Shown here piece after piece: positions 46,721 to 57,912 of a stretch of DNA of 64,000 nt. Each line of letters begins with the position of its first letter. Position 1 is the stretch's first letter. A model generated the notes under the pieces. That model was given only the letters and a program-made list of their open reading frames with translations, did no database searches and was not told the DNA's origin. Source of the DNA: Paragonimus westermani (lineage: Eukaryota; Platyhelminthes; Trematoda; Plagiorchiida; Troglotrematidae); the NCBI GenBank assembly GCA_008508345.1, contig QNGE01002401.1, positions 27,776 through 91,775 of the forward strand, given 5' to 3'. A program made the position numbers and the translations under genes.

Positions 46721-48583
46721 TCACCACAGTTCTCCAGTATCACTGACCGGAATTGGTTGTGTGGGATACTGACTGGGGTGGTTAGTGCTCTTCAGTAACT
46801 GACACTGCTGGCACGCCGGCACATGATTGTTAACATCATTCTTCATTCCCGGCCAGTATGCCTTTTGTTTCAGCATTTCGTAGGTTCGATGACAACCTGT
46901 ATGAGCCAGCTGATGACATTCTTTCACAATTGCCACCCTCAACTCCGCCGGCATGACCGGGACGTTTATTCCCTCCAGCAGTTGGCGCACCAAAATTCCG
47001 GCACTGTTCAACCGCAAATCGGACCAGTGCATTCTGAAAGCTTTCAATTCCGGATTAACCTCGTCTTCTGGTAGTTGCCCTCCCGACAAGAGTCCGTCAA
47101 TCACCGCCCAGATCGCCGTATCCATCCTCTGTGCTGCTTGTAACTTTCCGGGGTCACTCTCCAGTTCAATACTGTTAACTCCGATCACGTCCTTGTGAAC
47201 CTCATCCAGGTGTTGCGTTCGGGAAAGCAAATCAGGCACACAGTTCTCTTTCCCGGCTACGTGGCGAATTGTGAAGTCGCACTCCTGTAGTCGTAACGCC
47301 CAACGAGCCAGCCTTCCTCGGAGGTCCTTCGCCGACTTAATCCACTCCAGCGGTTTGTGGTCAGTCTCCACATGGAAACGTCGGTCGAGCAAGTACGGCC
47401 TCCATTTTTCCAAGGCCCATACGATTGCCAAACATTCTTTCTCTGTCGTTGAATAGTTTCGTTCAGCAGGACTCAGTACCCGACTGGCGTATTTCACAAC
47501 ACCGTCCTCCTGCTTCAGTACCACTTCAATTCCTACATCAATCGCATCCGTTGAGACAATGAAGCTCTGTCCAGTCACTGGCAATTTCAGAGTCAGCTGT
47601 CCTTCCTTCATCAATCGTTGGATCTCGACGAACGCTTGGTTGGCTTTCTGTGACCAATGAAATTGGCAAACCTTCCTCAGAATTCCGTATAAAGGACCCG
47701 CGAGGTCATGGAAGTTCTTGATGAAGCGGCTGTAGAACCCAACGCGACCGAGAAACTGTCTCAGCGTCCTCTTCGAAGTTGGCAATGGAACAGCCTCGAT
47801 TGTCAGCAGTTTCTCGGGCAGTGGCTGGACCTCCCGCTGACCGAGAAGTACTGCCGTTTGTTTCGCCAGTTGAGACTTTGAACTATTGATCCGGAGGCCG
47901 GCTTTTTCGATCTTCTGCAGCACCGCTGAAACGTGCACTGTATGTTCTGCCTCACTTGTGCTGTAAATGACGATATCGACTCCATAGACAACAGTGTTGC
48001 TCAATCCGTCCAACACCTTCAGCATCAGTCGTCTGAACGTGAAGGGGGCGCCTGAGAATCCGAACGACATCCGCTTGAAGCGGTATTGCTTTTCGCCCAC
48101 TGTGAATGCTGTTTTATCTCGGTCCGATTGTTTGATCGGGACCTGCCAATATCCGGACCGTAAGTCCAACACTGTAAACACCCTGGCGGTCTGCAGCTTG
48201 TCAAAAATCTCCGCTACCGACGGTACTGCGACGAATTTATTGATCGTTATCTCGTTCAGCCGCCTGAAATCGACACAAAATCAGAAACTACCGTTAGGCT
48301 TCTTTACCAACAAGACAGGAGAACTGAACGGGCTGTCCGCCACCTCGATGATTTTTTCCTGCAGCATGTCCTTCACTTGTCGTTCAACTTTCGGCTGCAA
48401 ATGCATTGGAACTCTTCGGGGTCCGAATGGCCGAAATCGTCTTGACTCGATGGGGATTTCGTGTTCAACCCAGTTACAATAGCCATACGGGTCCTGATCC
48501 GTAGTGAACAATCCCTGAAATTTGCGTATCACTTTGTTCAGAAACTGACTGTCACAAGTTGGCATTGATCTGGTTACGTTCAC
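46721..48583 (-). pseudogene. gypsy 1 pol: reverse transcriptase, RNase H, integrase zinc domain
   Basis: One frame broken by a TGA at 48278-48280, inside KPNGSF|FCVDFRRLNE. Upstream: VEHEIPIESRRFRPFGPRRV, VERQVKDMLQEKIIEVADSP. Downstream: FTVLDLRSGYWQVPI (first catalytic Asp), RFKRMSFGFSGAPFTFRRLM, then VVYGVDIVIYS where YxDD is expected, so one of the two essential aspartates is replaced by valine (about 47977-47985). RNase H is seen in FIVSTDAIDVGIEVVL and HVETDHKPLEW, and the integrase zinc region in HQLAHTGCHRTYEMLKQKAY, WPGM and CQQCQLLK. Confidence 0.85.
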
Positions 48584-48598
48584 TTCGATTTGTCCAAA

Positions 48599-49186
48599 CT
48601 AGGTTTTGCGCTTTCTCATTAGTGGAACCACCCCATACTTCGTTACCAGCTTATCGTGCTTCAAATCAATTACGGCCACAACGTGGTCAAGGAAATCCTC
48701 TCCCAAGATAGGCTGACGTGCGTCGGGGGCAATGACGAACGGTTGTTTGACTACATGACCATCGATTCGAACACCATATTCTGCCAAACCATCAACTTTC
48801 AGAGTAAACCCACCGACCGTTCGGACTACCATCGCACACGGCCGCACAATCTTTTCTGACCTCATCCCAGTCAACGAAATCGCGGCTCCAGTGTCAATCA
48901 AACAGTACTCCAAGCTACCATTGACTTCTAACCTAGCCTGAACCGCTGTCTCATCAACCGCCCCTATTACCGGATCCCCATTCCCAAACAAAGAACAATC
49001 GACGAAACGTCTATTAGAGTACGGCCTTTTCTTGCCGAGTGGGCAAAGTCTTCGCCAGTGTCCACGTCTTCCGCATCCGTAACAAATGTTCTCCTCCTTT
49101 TTCACCTTCAAAGCTGCCACTTCCTGAGTCAACTTTTCCGCCGCGCTCCGAAGGTCATTCAGTTCACTCGGTTCGCTTGCCTCCAC
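48599..49186 (-). pseudogene. gypsy 1 zinc knuckle and aspartic protease
   Basis: Reads EENICYGCGRRGHWRRLCPL, a CCHC nucleocapsid knuckle, and EYCLIDTGAAISLTG, the protease DTG active site, later QPILGEDFLDHV. It ends at TAG 48599-48601 (KRKT*FGQIEVNV) and the same frame continues into the reverse transcriptase, so only this stop separates protease from RT. It overlaps the gag frame by 28 bases in a different frame. Confidence 0.8.
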
Positions 49187-49650
49187 CTCGCTGATTGTCG
49201 CGGCACTTGTCGAGCTGCATCGGTCAGCTGTTTCAGCGTCATGGGCTGTGGGATGAGAGCAACCCTGAGCTGATCCCGGACTGTTGGTGGCACTCCATCC
49301 AAGAACTGTGCCGTCAGCAGGCGTTGTTCTGAGTCCTGGTCCAAATGTGGCAGGGCTCTTGACAACGCTGTCCGCAGGGACATGGCGTAGACCAGAGCGT
49401 CGCCTCCTGGTCCAAGCCGGGCGCCCTTGAACCGCCTCATCGCCTCCTGGCAGTCGGCGTGGGTGTCGAACCCGGCGATCAGCGTCTCCTCCGCGGCGGC
49501 CACTCTAGCTTCGCGGGGCCCCTTCGCGCCGCATCCAGCACCGCCTTCGCCCTGCCCTTGAGCAGCATCCGTAGGGCCGCCAGCTTCGCCCGGTCCGCCT
49601 TAACTCCGACCGCTTCCGCCACGTCCACGATCAGAAAAGCTGTTAGAAAG
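49159..49650 (-). pseudogene. gypsy 1 gag, N-terminally incomplete and frameshifted
   Basis: Starts without a methionine near 49640 (VAEAVGVKADRAKLAALRML, LKGRAKAVLDAARRG), shifts frame at about 49500, and continues VAAAEETLIAGFDTHADCQE, AMRRFKGARLG, LRTALSRALPHLD. It is strikingly GC-rich compared with its surroundings. The same gag segment occurs in the decayed element at 59833-60144 (RRGSLEMEWAAAKE), which confirms the identification and shows where the shift lies. Confidence 0.72.
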
Positions 49651-49719
49651 GAATTGGAATGACGTCTTGGTCAAAATCAAATTCTCAACAATCACACATT
49701 TTCCAATGCACTGAAGAAA

Positions 49720-50187
49720 TGTCAACACTCCCTGTTCTCAACGCCGGGTGGGTTTATTGTCTGCGGTCGAGATCAGTTGCATGTGGGTGAGTGAGGAGTA
49801 GGAACCACTGGCGGTCAGATACTTGTGTTTTGTGAACAAAGCGCTGGGTTACTGTAATACCCTGAATCAGTGGCTTCAATAGCAGTCGTGCTTGAATTGA
49901 CGCCACACACACCCCGCGTAAGCGGCAAATAGAAGACTTCACACTGGTTGCAGTAAGCAGTACATATTCATGAGACGAGAACCCGGATTTATAGAGGTAC
50001 ACCAGTCTTGAAGAAATTAGGGTATGTCACTAGTGCAGTAAGAAACAAGGAATTTGGGGAATAAGGAAAGATGTAACTTTGAAGCTGTCCGTCCAATCCT
50101 GATGTGGCAACTTGAAGCGAGGTTGGGAAAGACTCCTTGATAGATCGTCTATTGTGTCGGGGTTGGGATAAGTGGTGAACCACCACA
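49720..50187 (-). mobile_element. LTR of gypsy element 2
   Basis: On the minus strand a purine tract AAAAGAGGGAGGG (about 50188-50201) precedes TGTGGTGGTTCACC. A TATA box CTATAAATCC (49985-49994) and a polyadenylation signal AATAAA (49753-49758) follow, and the segment can close with TTGACA at 49720, giving about 468 bases with TG...CA ends. It directly follows integrase remains at 50200-51818, as a 3' LTR should. No second copy was found. Confidence 0.6.
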
Positions 50188-50199
50188 ACCCTCCCTCTT

Positions 50200-50745
50200 T
50201 TGAAAAGCCTCTGCAATCGAATTTGCTAGTAGTGTTGGTCTTCAGGTACAAGACATTCTGCTTGTTCGACTGCTTGGTTTCCCATTCTTCGGAAATGAAG
50301 CTGGTCAGTGTGTCTCCACTGAATCGAGCCATTGTGCAGCCCGGCTTGCGAGTAATCAGTACTTCAGCACATCGCTTCCACAGAAATATACCACACTCGT
50401 TAAATCCACCCACTAAATCGATGTTCTCAGACGCCTGGGCTCTGCATCGTTGTACAATGGACTGAGTTATTGTACTAAAGCAGAAAGTTATTGAGAAACG
50501 CATCCAATTCAGTAATGTTTTAGGATTGGTGGAACTCACGGCGCTTTTTAGCACCTTTACAAAATCTACTGCAGCATCGTTGAAACATGGTTGTTGAGGG
50601 GGCGTTCGTCAGTGACGACATCCGATACTGTCAAACCACTGTTTTATTTCGGCAGAACAAAATTGTGATCCGTTGTCCGTCACCAAGACCGGCGGAATTC
50701 CTTCTCGACTGAAACATTTGTGAGATGCTAGCACGGTAAATAACG
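50200..50745 (-). pseudogene. gypsy 2 integrase, decayed second half
   Basis: At 50640-50740 the minus strand reads CFSREGIPPVLVTDNGSQFC and then SAEIKQWFDSIG, the second catalytic Asp region of a Ty3/gypsy integrase. At 50220-50554 a looser match follows (KTLLNWMRFSITFCFSTITQ), comparable to the stretch before the third acidic residue and the capsid-distal end, then the polypurine tract of the LTR. Confidence 0.65.
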
Positions 50746-51518
50746 TAGACAGTGAATTTTTAATAAACACTTCCGGTCATCCTAAGTGCGAATTTATTCG
50801 CGTAAAAATTAGATGTAATCACAAGGTGAGTTGCGTCAACAGAAACACATACATGAAAAGTAAGTAGCGATATACTGAGTATACGTAAATAACAAAACGT
50901 TAACATCTATCAAAATCCTGAGAGCACAGTGGAAACAATGTGCATCATTGTGGATCACTGACTGAACAAGTGGAAACTTGAGGGGTATGACGAACAGATG
51001 ATTTGACGTGGTAATGAACCTTGACATGTAATTCGTTTGTCGAGTTGTATAACTCATGGAGTTGAAGATGTCATCGTACAATTGTGCATTGTTCAATTTG
51101 TGTGGCAGCATCAAGGCAGGGTAGGTTGTTCAGCATGCAGTGTAGCAATGAATAGTCCCTCCCCTTGATACGTCACGTAGAAATGCGTGAGAAAACCTGA
51201 GTGGTTGTTGCGGCGACGCTCGTCGCCAAGAGCCACACCAAGCGATGAACAAGGTGGTGTTTTAGTGGCAACGACGCTAACGTTGCTGACAGAGTTGGAA
51301 TCGCTCATCAGGCGCTGCGTCAGACGTACAATAAGCGAACAAGGCCGTTCGTCTAGGTCACACTAACGTTCGGAATGTAGTGATGAAGGTAATCGTTTCG
51401 AACTGCGTTGAGATATCAAATACGTGTCAACGGTGTGATGAACGTAGGCCAGGACAAGAGGAGATTGACGGGTTGATTTTTCAACGTGTCAGTTACATGT
51501 GTAATGTCAAGAGAACAC
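50746..51518. other. Insertion between two integrase halves of gypsy 2
   Basis: The two halves should be only about 150-200 bases apart, so roughly 600 bases are extra. No protein motif or terminal repeat was recognised in them. Confidence 0.35.
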
Positions 51519-51818
51519 CTACAAAACAATCAAAGCCAGAGTGTAACATTTACCAAAAAATTGTCTACAATGCTCTGCATGCACACGTTGACACGGGAGA
51601 TAACTGTCTGGCCAGAGTGTCCAATTCATCTGCTTCGTTTTTGTTTTGTGGAAGCAGAAATCACAATTCATTAGGATCGTCTCAATATCCGTACTTATCG
51701 CCGGCCACCAACACATCTGTCGAGCCCATGATTTTAGTTTCTCTACGCACGAGTGATCTTCGCTCAATTCGTCTAATACCGCCTTTCGTAGCGGATTGCC
51801 AGCCGATATCTCCGACAC
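51519..51818 (-). pseudogene. gypsy 2 integrase zinc-binding and core start
   Basis: Reads RKAVLDELSEDHSCVEKLKS, WARQMCWWPAISTDIETILM, NCDFC and RVHAEHCRQFFGK. This is the HHCC zinc domain (the first histidine is lost, SEDH; CxxC kept) and the start of the integrase core, with the catalytic D apparently changed to E in VHAEH. Confidence 0.68.
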
Positions 51819-54800
51819 AATACACCGTCAAGTTGTATTGATAACTTCTCACAGTTTTGAAGTTTTCTTCTTAGTAATTGATTATGGTGAATATTATATT
51901 TTGGTTTTGATTGGTTTATACCCGCGGTGACCGGAAATATTTACTACCTCGCCTTCGATGTCAGGTTACTGTAGCCTCGACCATATAATGCTTGGTGTGG
52001 TTGCAGGTCTACCAAATCACTGTTTCGTCCTATTTGTTTGACGCATATAATCTGCATGCTTTGTGTTTGTGATTGTTGGGAGTAAACGATATGTTAACAT
52101 ATCGTGACATGTCTTCTTCCTGCTCTGATGAAGTGGTTAAAGGAATCCTGGTGTCTCAAGTTTTTCAAACGAAGACTTTCTGCCTTAATTTGTTCATCCG
52201 ATCGATAAAGGGGCCGCCAGCATCCAACACGAGAGTGAAATGACTGATTATTGCACGTTGTTTATGTTTTGGTGATTTTTGTGACTGCAACATCCTGTTG
52301 AGGTTTTGCCGGATGCAGGTTTCATGTTCTATTCCAGCTTATCTTTGCCTGTCAGGATATGGCGGCCTTTACCGCTCGTAGACGTTTCGACAAGCTGTTT
52401 TCGATTATCTGCATGCCATTGTGTGATTTGTACTGAGGTTCTCCTGCGCTGCGAAGGTATCGTCACCAGTGAAAACTTGGCCTACTGACAGAAAGTAAAC
52501 CGGCAAGATAAGACGCTCAACAGCACATACTGCCGACCGACACCACCCACAATAAAATCAAAAGGAGTGCTCCATAACCATTGAGAATTGGTACTGTGAG
52601 TCACTGTGCATTATATACAGTCGCCCTTGTGCGTAATTATGACAACCCTGTACGAGCAACCATTTTCTCAGCTGTAAATGAATTTGAAACGTGTATTTGC
52701 CTAACTGGCCCACCGCATTGAGAACGATGTCAACACAAAGCCACTTAACGTTATCGGTGGTCGGAGTACACGAAAGCAGTCCCAAGTAACCCATATCTGC
52801 CTCTCAAGCAAGGGGACTGAGATGGTGTCCCCAGGACAACAGGTACTTTCGTCCTTTTGTTGAAGCACAGACCCCGAATGAGCCAGAACCTGATGTGTTA
52901 AGCGAGGTAGGGATGGAAGCGCGTCGACCAAAGGTCACAACCACAGAATCACTAGCCGAGCGTCACACAAGACCCGATATATGCCAACTTTAGAAAGTCA
53001 GCAGTGCATTCATCCTCACAGTCTTAGAAATAGAGAAACGGAGAGTCATGGTGTCATTTTTGTACTTATTCCTGAAAGTACTTTCTTCCTTTACTTTCCT
53101 ACAAACACTGTTATCACACACTCATTTCTAAAAAACTTTTGTGTAGCTTTACCAAAATTCTCATCATCAATCTTCGCATCTATTTCGAAACGAGTTTCTG
53201 TGAAGCTTCTACAAAACAATTCGAAGTCACCGGAGAGAATGTGACGAAACATCCATCAAGAAACAACATCGATTGCGAGCTCCATTATGTGGTTCCCGTT
53301 TCATCCCACCCGGCTGCCATGTTAGTGTCGTCAAATGAATAAATCCTAACTAGTGAGTGGGAAAGCTTACCAATTCACACTCGGTCGTCTATTCGTTTGT
53401 TGACTAAGTTACAAGCAGATAATCAACGATGAGACGCTCTGTTCAAGCTCCGGCTAAGCGCGCGATAAAATCCAATCATCCAATCACATTTGTTTCACAG
53501 TCGATACTACCATCTTATCTGCCGTTCCCAATCGGTCGGCCGTGACTCATAGATCGGTCGATTTTCTTTCATGATACATAACTGAGTCCAACGCTGGCGT
53601 AGACTATGTTGTGGCTCCTAAATCAGAACTCAGTTGAAAACATAGAGTCTGCATCGGATACAGTCACAGTGACTAGGGACAAGAAACATACAGGAGTGAA
53701 TGGGATTGATTGATTGCATCATGTGATTAAAAGAAGGACAATCAACGGTAGCGTGAACATTTTCAAACGCATCTGTAAGTTAGCAAGCCGACGTCCCATA
53801 GTCACCATAGGATGCAACAAGTTATACCGTGCTTGGTTGACTGCAGGTGATGACGTCTTATTTGTTTTGTGAAGTGAATCGGAATCACTTGCCAGTGTGT
53901 CCATCTCGTGGTAGCAACCTTTCCGAATAAACGTGAGTGATTTTTAGCTCATAACGTTCCGCACTCCGGGCGGCACAACAGATCCTGGATCCTTCGTCCA
54001 TCAAACTGTTACCTACAGGGAGCCTGATGATGCTTGATACACTAAATTAGGGGTGCTGTCTGGACAGATGTTCCAAGGAATAAACCGTAAATCGAACTTA
54101 GATTTAACAGTACGAAGAGTGGAGATGAACATGACTAACGAATGGCTCCGAACAAGATGGGGTAATCGCTAATCACAGGGCTCAAATTACCACATGACAA
54201 TCCAAATTTACCGCTGAGCATCGGACTATCGTAAACAGGGAATTCCAAATAAATTTTCCAGTGTAATTCTTCAACGCAACAATACTTCTATGAAGTCACC
54301 AAAAGCCTCCGTGCTTGCGAAAGGTTAGTCTGGTACACAATATCATCACCCACGTAACACACTGGTACCCGAACGCTTGTGTCCGACGTGTTAACGCGCT
54401 CAACTGGTGTTTGAAAATGTGAGGGTTCAGGAGCAATCAATGTAACGCTTGTTATTAATGAACAAAAAAATGTTACAAATCTCATCTGTTAACAAGTAAT
54501 CAAATTGTATATGAAAGGAAGCCAAAGAATCAACATCTATGGATGTGCGCCCACATTTCGAATCCCGAGATAAGTCTAGTGCATTACACAAGTGACGTTC
54601 AGTGAGGAATGTCCACAACTTTTATGAACATGTGAATGATACAAGGGTGTGGGAACAAGGCCAACAAAAGTAAAACAAACCGGAACGACAGATAAACGCA
54701 ACGTCCATCGACATTTCAAATGCTCAGTGTTAAAAGGGCTAACGTGGGTGGGTCTCTGACATCTTTCAATAGTCGCTTACGGTGTCGTATCGATTGCACC

Positions 54801-57800
54801 CAACCCTAGAAAGGACTGATCTGGGAAGAGTGAATCAGAAGTTGCATTCTAACTCGTGAGCATATTACCCTAATTTGGTGATTATTAAACAATTGGTAGC
54901 ATAGTCCAATTACTACATCCCAAATTTATTGTGGTGCCGACGTCTTGCATTTTGTGTACTATTAGAGACATCATCGTATTGTACAACTAACAGAAAACCA
55001 TGTAATGAAAACCGTTACATACGATATCAACCTGTCGGAAGCGCACGGCGTAAGCAATAACTGCTACAGTCAAAAAGCACCAACACTTGAGACTGACATA
55101 GCCGGATACGTGTACCTAATCCAGGAGACAATTTGATCAAACTCGATTACCAATGATTGCACTACAGGAGAGAATTCAGATCTGCTCTAAGTTCATCTTA
55201 GTTATTCCGAGCAATGACTTCCAGTCGTCGCTTAATTTCCTAAAATTACACCATCTGAACATGGGAATTCAGAGAACAACAGTTATCAACACTGGAACTC
55301 TGTTTCCAAACGTTTTGGAGGAGTTTCATCCATAAGTCACGCTAAACCCGGTCTTTAGTTGGCAGGGAAAACGACACTCGAAACAAACGTGAAGCAGATG
55401 CAATTGGACACCCTAAATCTACTAAGCGGCGTTCGGCCTAACTCCAAGGCTCAAATGACAGTTAACAGTCAGCGGACAGTCAATTTGAGGTGAACCGTAG
55501 ACATTAAAAGCCACGATAACCCTTTCACCTAACATCCTCCATAGGTGAGGTCCGTAAAAGTACGTAGTCTATCAGATCTGAACAGACAGAACGATAATAT
55601 GAGAAAAACTTGCAGGCATAGGCAATTATGTCCTACAAATTAGGCGAACTGATTGTGAATCTGGTAGTATTCGAAACACGAATGACTGCACGAATCTGAA
55701 GACCCTGAGTCGGAGGTTTAGAGCACAAAAGCGGGCGTCAAAACCGGAAGCGAAAAGCTAATTGCGACAAACTGGGAGGGAAGCAAAACCTACATAGTCA
55801 GTCAGATAGGCGGGTACAAAAATGTTAGCCGATGTTGAGACATGGGAATTACAATCCTGAGGAAGACAGTGTAATCGCACGTAAAGATAAGTGCATCAAA
55901 CCATCGATTCCAGTCAACTTGATTAATCTAGGACAAACCGTCATGTAGGAGATAGGAAACGTCAATTCAACTTACAGCAGACATTACCTTCAAAACGTCG
56001 ATAATACCGACAAATAAACGAACTTGTTTGGTTCTAACCTATCATTCAGTTATTTTATCCTAATCCCAATAACTTGACAAAAAATGCATGAACACAGGAA
56101 GTTTCGCAACTTGACTAAAGACCGTAATTACATGGCGAATAAACTTCTGACTGAGACGGATGGGTCTACCACCAAACACAGCGATAAATATGGCTCCCCT
56201 GAGAAAAAACTACCAATCGTTCAGTTACAGGAGTAACCATCACACGTCCACCAGCAAGTTCTGCGGAACTTGTCGACTAGCAGAATTTTCATTCGTCTGT
56301 CAATCCTCTATCCCAGAAAAGGATTCCACTAATATGAAAGTGAATTAGTGAGAACAATTGTTATGAAACACTGACCGTATTTTCACCCGCAGAAGCTCGG
56401 TCACGGAAGCTAGACGTCTGAACAGTAGACGTCAAAGTACTAGAGTGGTCTGTCAACCGAGGTTGGGATTTGCATGACTCTATCGGTAGAATCGATGGTG
56501 CCGACTGCCTACAATAAAGATATCACCGAAAATTCAGAAATGTACAGAAGCCGTACGATAAATCATATGCTAGTTAGGTAGCAAAACAGCCTAAGAATAG
56601 GGACATAAAAAGAGGAGACCAGTTAACATTAGGAGAGTGAAAGCGTAGGAACGTGGATGCCGGTCACATTCGCATCCTTCTTACAAGAAGCCTTGATATT
56701 TAACAGGCGGAAGCAAGTAACTTGATTGTGCGAAAACAGAATGCCTTTAACTAATATTTTTTTAGGTCGTCAAAAACAATATATCGAAAGTTGATTCTGA
56801 TGACTGGTTGTAGATCTACTATGAAAAATCAATAGTAACTTCAAAATTCGACCAAAACAAAATTCATCAAGACCAAAAAACTAAACTCAAACAGGCAACA
56901 ACAAGGCATACGCACTTTGCGATATCAGTATGATGGCATCGTTGTGCGTTGCACTGTTCCCCTTCATTCACTGATCCTAGTTCCGGAACTGTCAACCGAC
57001 AATATTACCACCGACTTCCCTAATGTCTTCAGTCGTAGATTAGGTGAGATACGAGACTCGCAGTTTCGTAGACGGACGGCGTCGAAAATGGTTGGCTTGA
57101 TAATAACCGATCGGTAGTGCGGCAAACTGTGAAAAATCTAGACATTAAAGCAAAGTTTAAACAAGCTAGAGGGGTTGCATGCGCTCACATAGCACGTGCT
57201 CTACCGACTCAATTGTGGAGCTATGTTTGGAGTTCAGAAATTTCGCACATGTGGTCCGTTACTCACACACCTCAGTCATTTCACCCGCCACGACTAATCT
57301 GCCTTGACATATGAGAACCAAAATGCTGGGTTAAAAAACCACGTTACTGATAGATAGTATGACAACTTCAACGACGAGGTACAATTATGAAGTATCTGAG
57401 AAATCATCAGGAGAGTTCATCCTCGGCATCATTCACTGCACACCACATAGAAGAATGATATGTGAGAAACCAATTCCGCATGTGACACTTTTGCTCTTTC
57501 TGCATGACTTCGCAATTCAGCTGCAACAGCATGTATCGCGTTGTAGTGTTGAAACAACACAAGCTTGACCAGGGAAGTTGTTTGGGAACAGTTGGTCTCA
57601 GTCAACACCAACGAAGTGATGAGCAACTGGTTCGATCATGCTCGCTCTCATTGGCATCACGTAAGCCAGAAAATCGAACCTATGGCCCGTGAATAAATGG
57701 AATATTGTGGTGTAAACACGTCCACCATAAACCATTAAAGACTAGTATAAACCACGAGGGCACAGCCAATAGGGTTGCAAAAAAGCATTTGAGTTATTTT

Positions 57801-57912
57801 CCTCAGCTGCTGAAATCGATCGTTTGCAGGTTCACAACAAACGGCTGATCCAAGTAATCGCCAATTCATTGAAAATTCTTATCTTACTAAAGGAGTTCGC
57901 ACACCGGTGACG
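51819..57912. other. SNAP29 intron, mostly unassigned
   Basis: No secure gene. Open stretches at 52558-52931, 53719-53904 and 54288-54485 (minus strand) have no motif I can name; the first has a retroelement-like feel but no catalytic box. The only splice-supported candidate is 53371-53403. Confidence 0.4.
53371..53403 (-). CDS. SNAP29: SNAP29 candidate linker micro-exon
   Basis: 33 bases with acceptor ctgcttgtaacttag and donor TTG|GTAAGC, phase 2/2, so it fits after the 60959 exon without changing frame. The product QQTNRRPSVN is polar, as SNAP29 linkers are. No other evidence. Confidence 0.25.

Larger units (their letters stand above)
45833..49650 (-). mobile_element. Ty3/gypsy LTR retrotransposon 1, internal region
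   Basis: Minus-strand element with gag, protease, reverse transcriptase, RNase H and integrase in the Ty3/gypsy order, lying in the SNAP29 intron between the two SNARE exons. It is the best preserved element of the window but carries a gag frameshift, two in-frame stops in pol, an altered RT active site and a frameshifted integrase end, so it is not autonomous. No 5' LTR is seen: at its upstream edge (about 49650) it abuts a different LTR. Confidence 0.88.

Noticed and set aside
52558..52931. Overlapping minus-strand frames thought to be retroelement pol
   Set aside because: No RT, RNase H or integrase catalytic motif could be located.
54288..54485. Possible SNAP29 linker exon (Pro/Ser/Thr-rich)
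   Set aside because: No acceptor gives the phase required after the Qb exon without an immediate stop.
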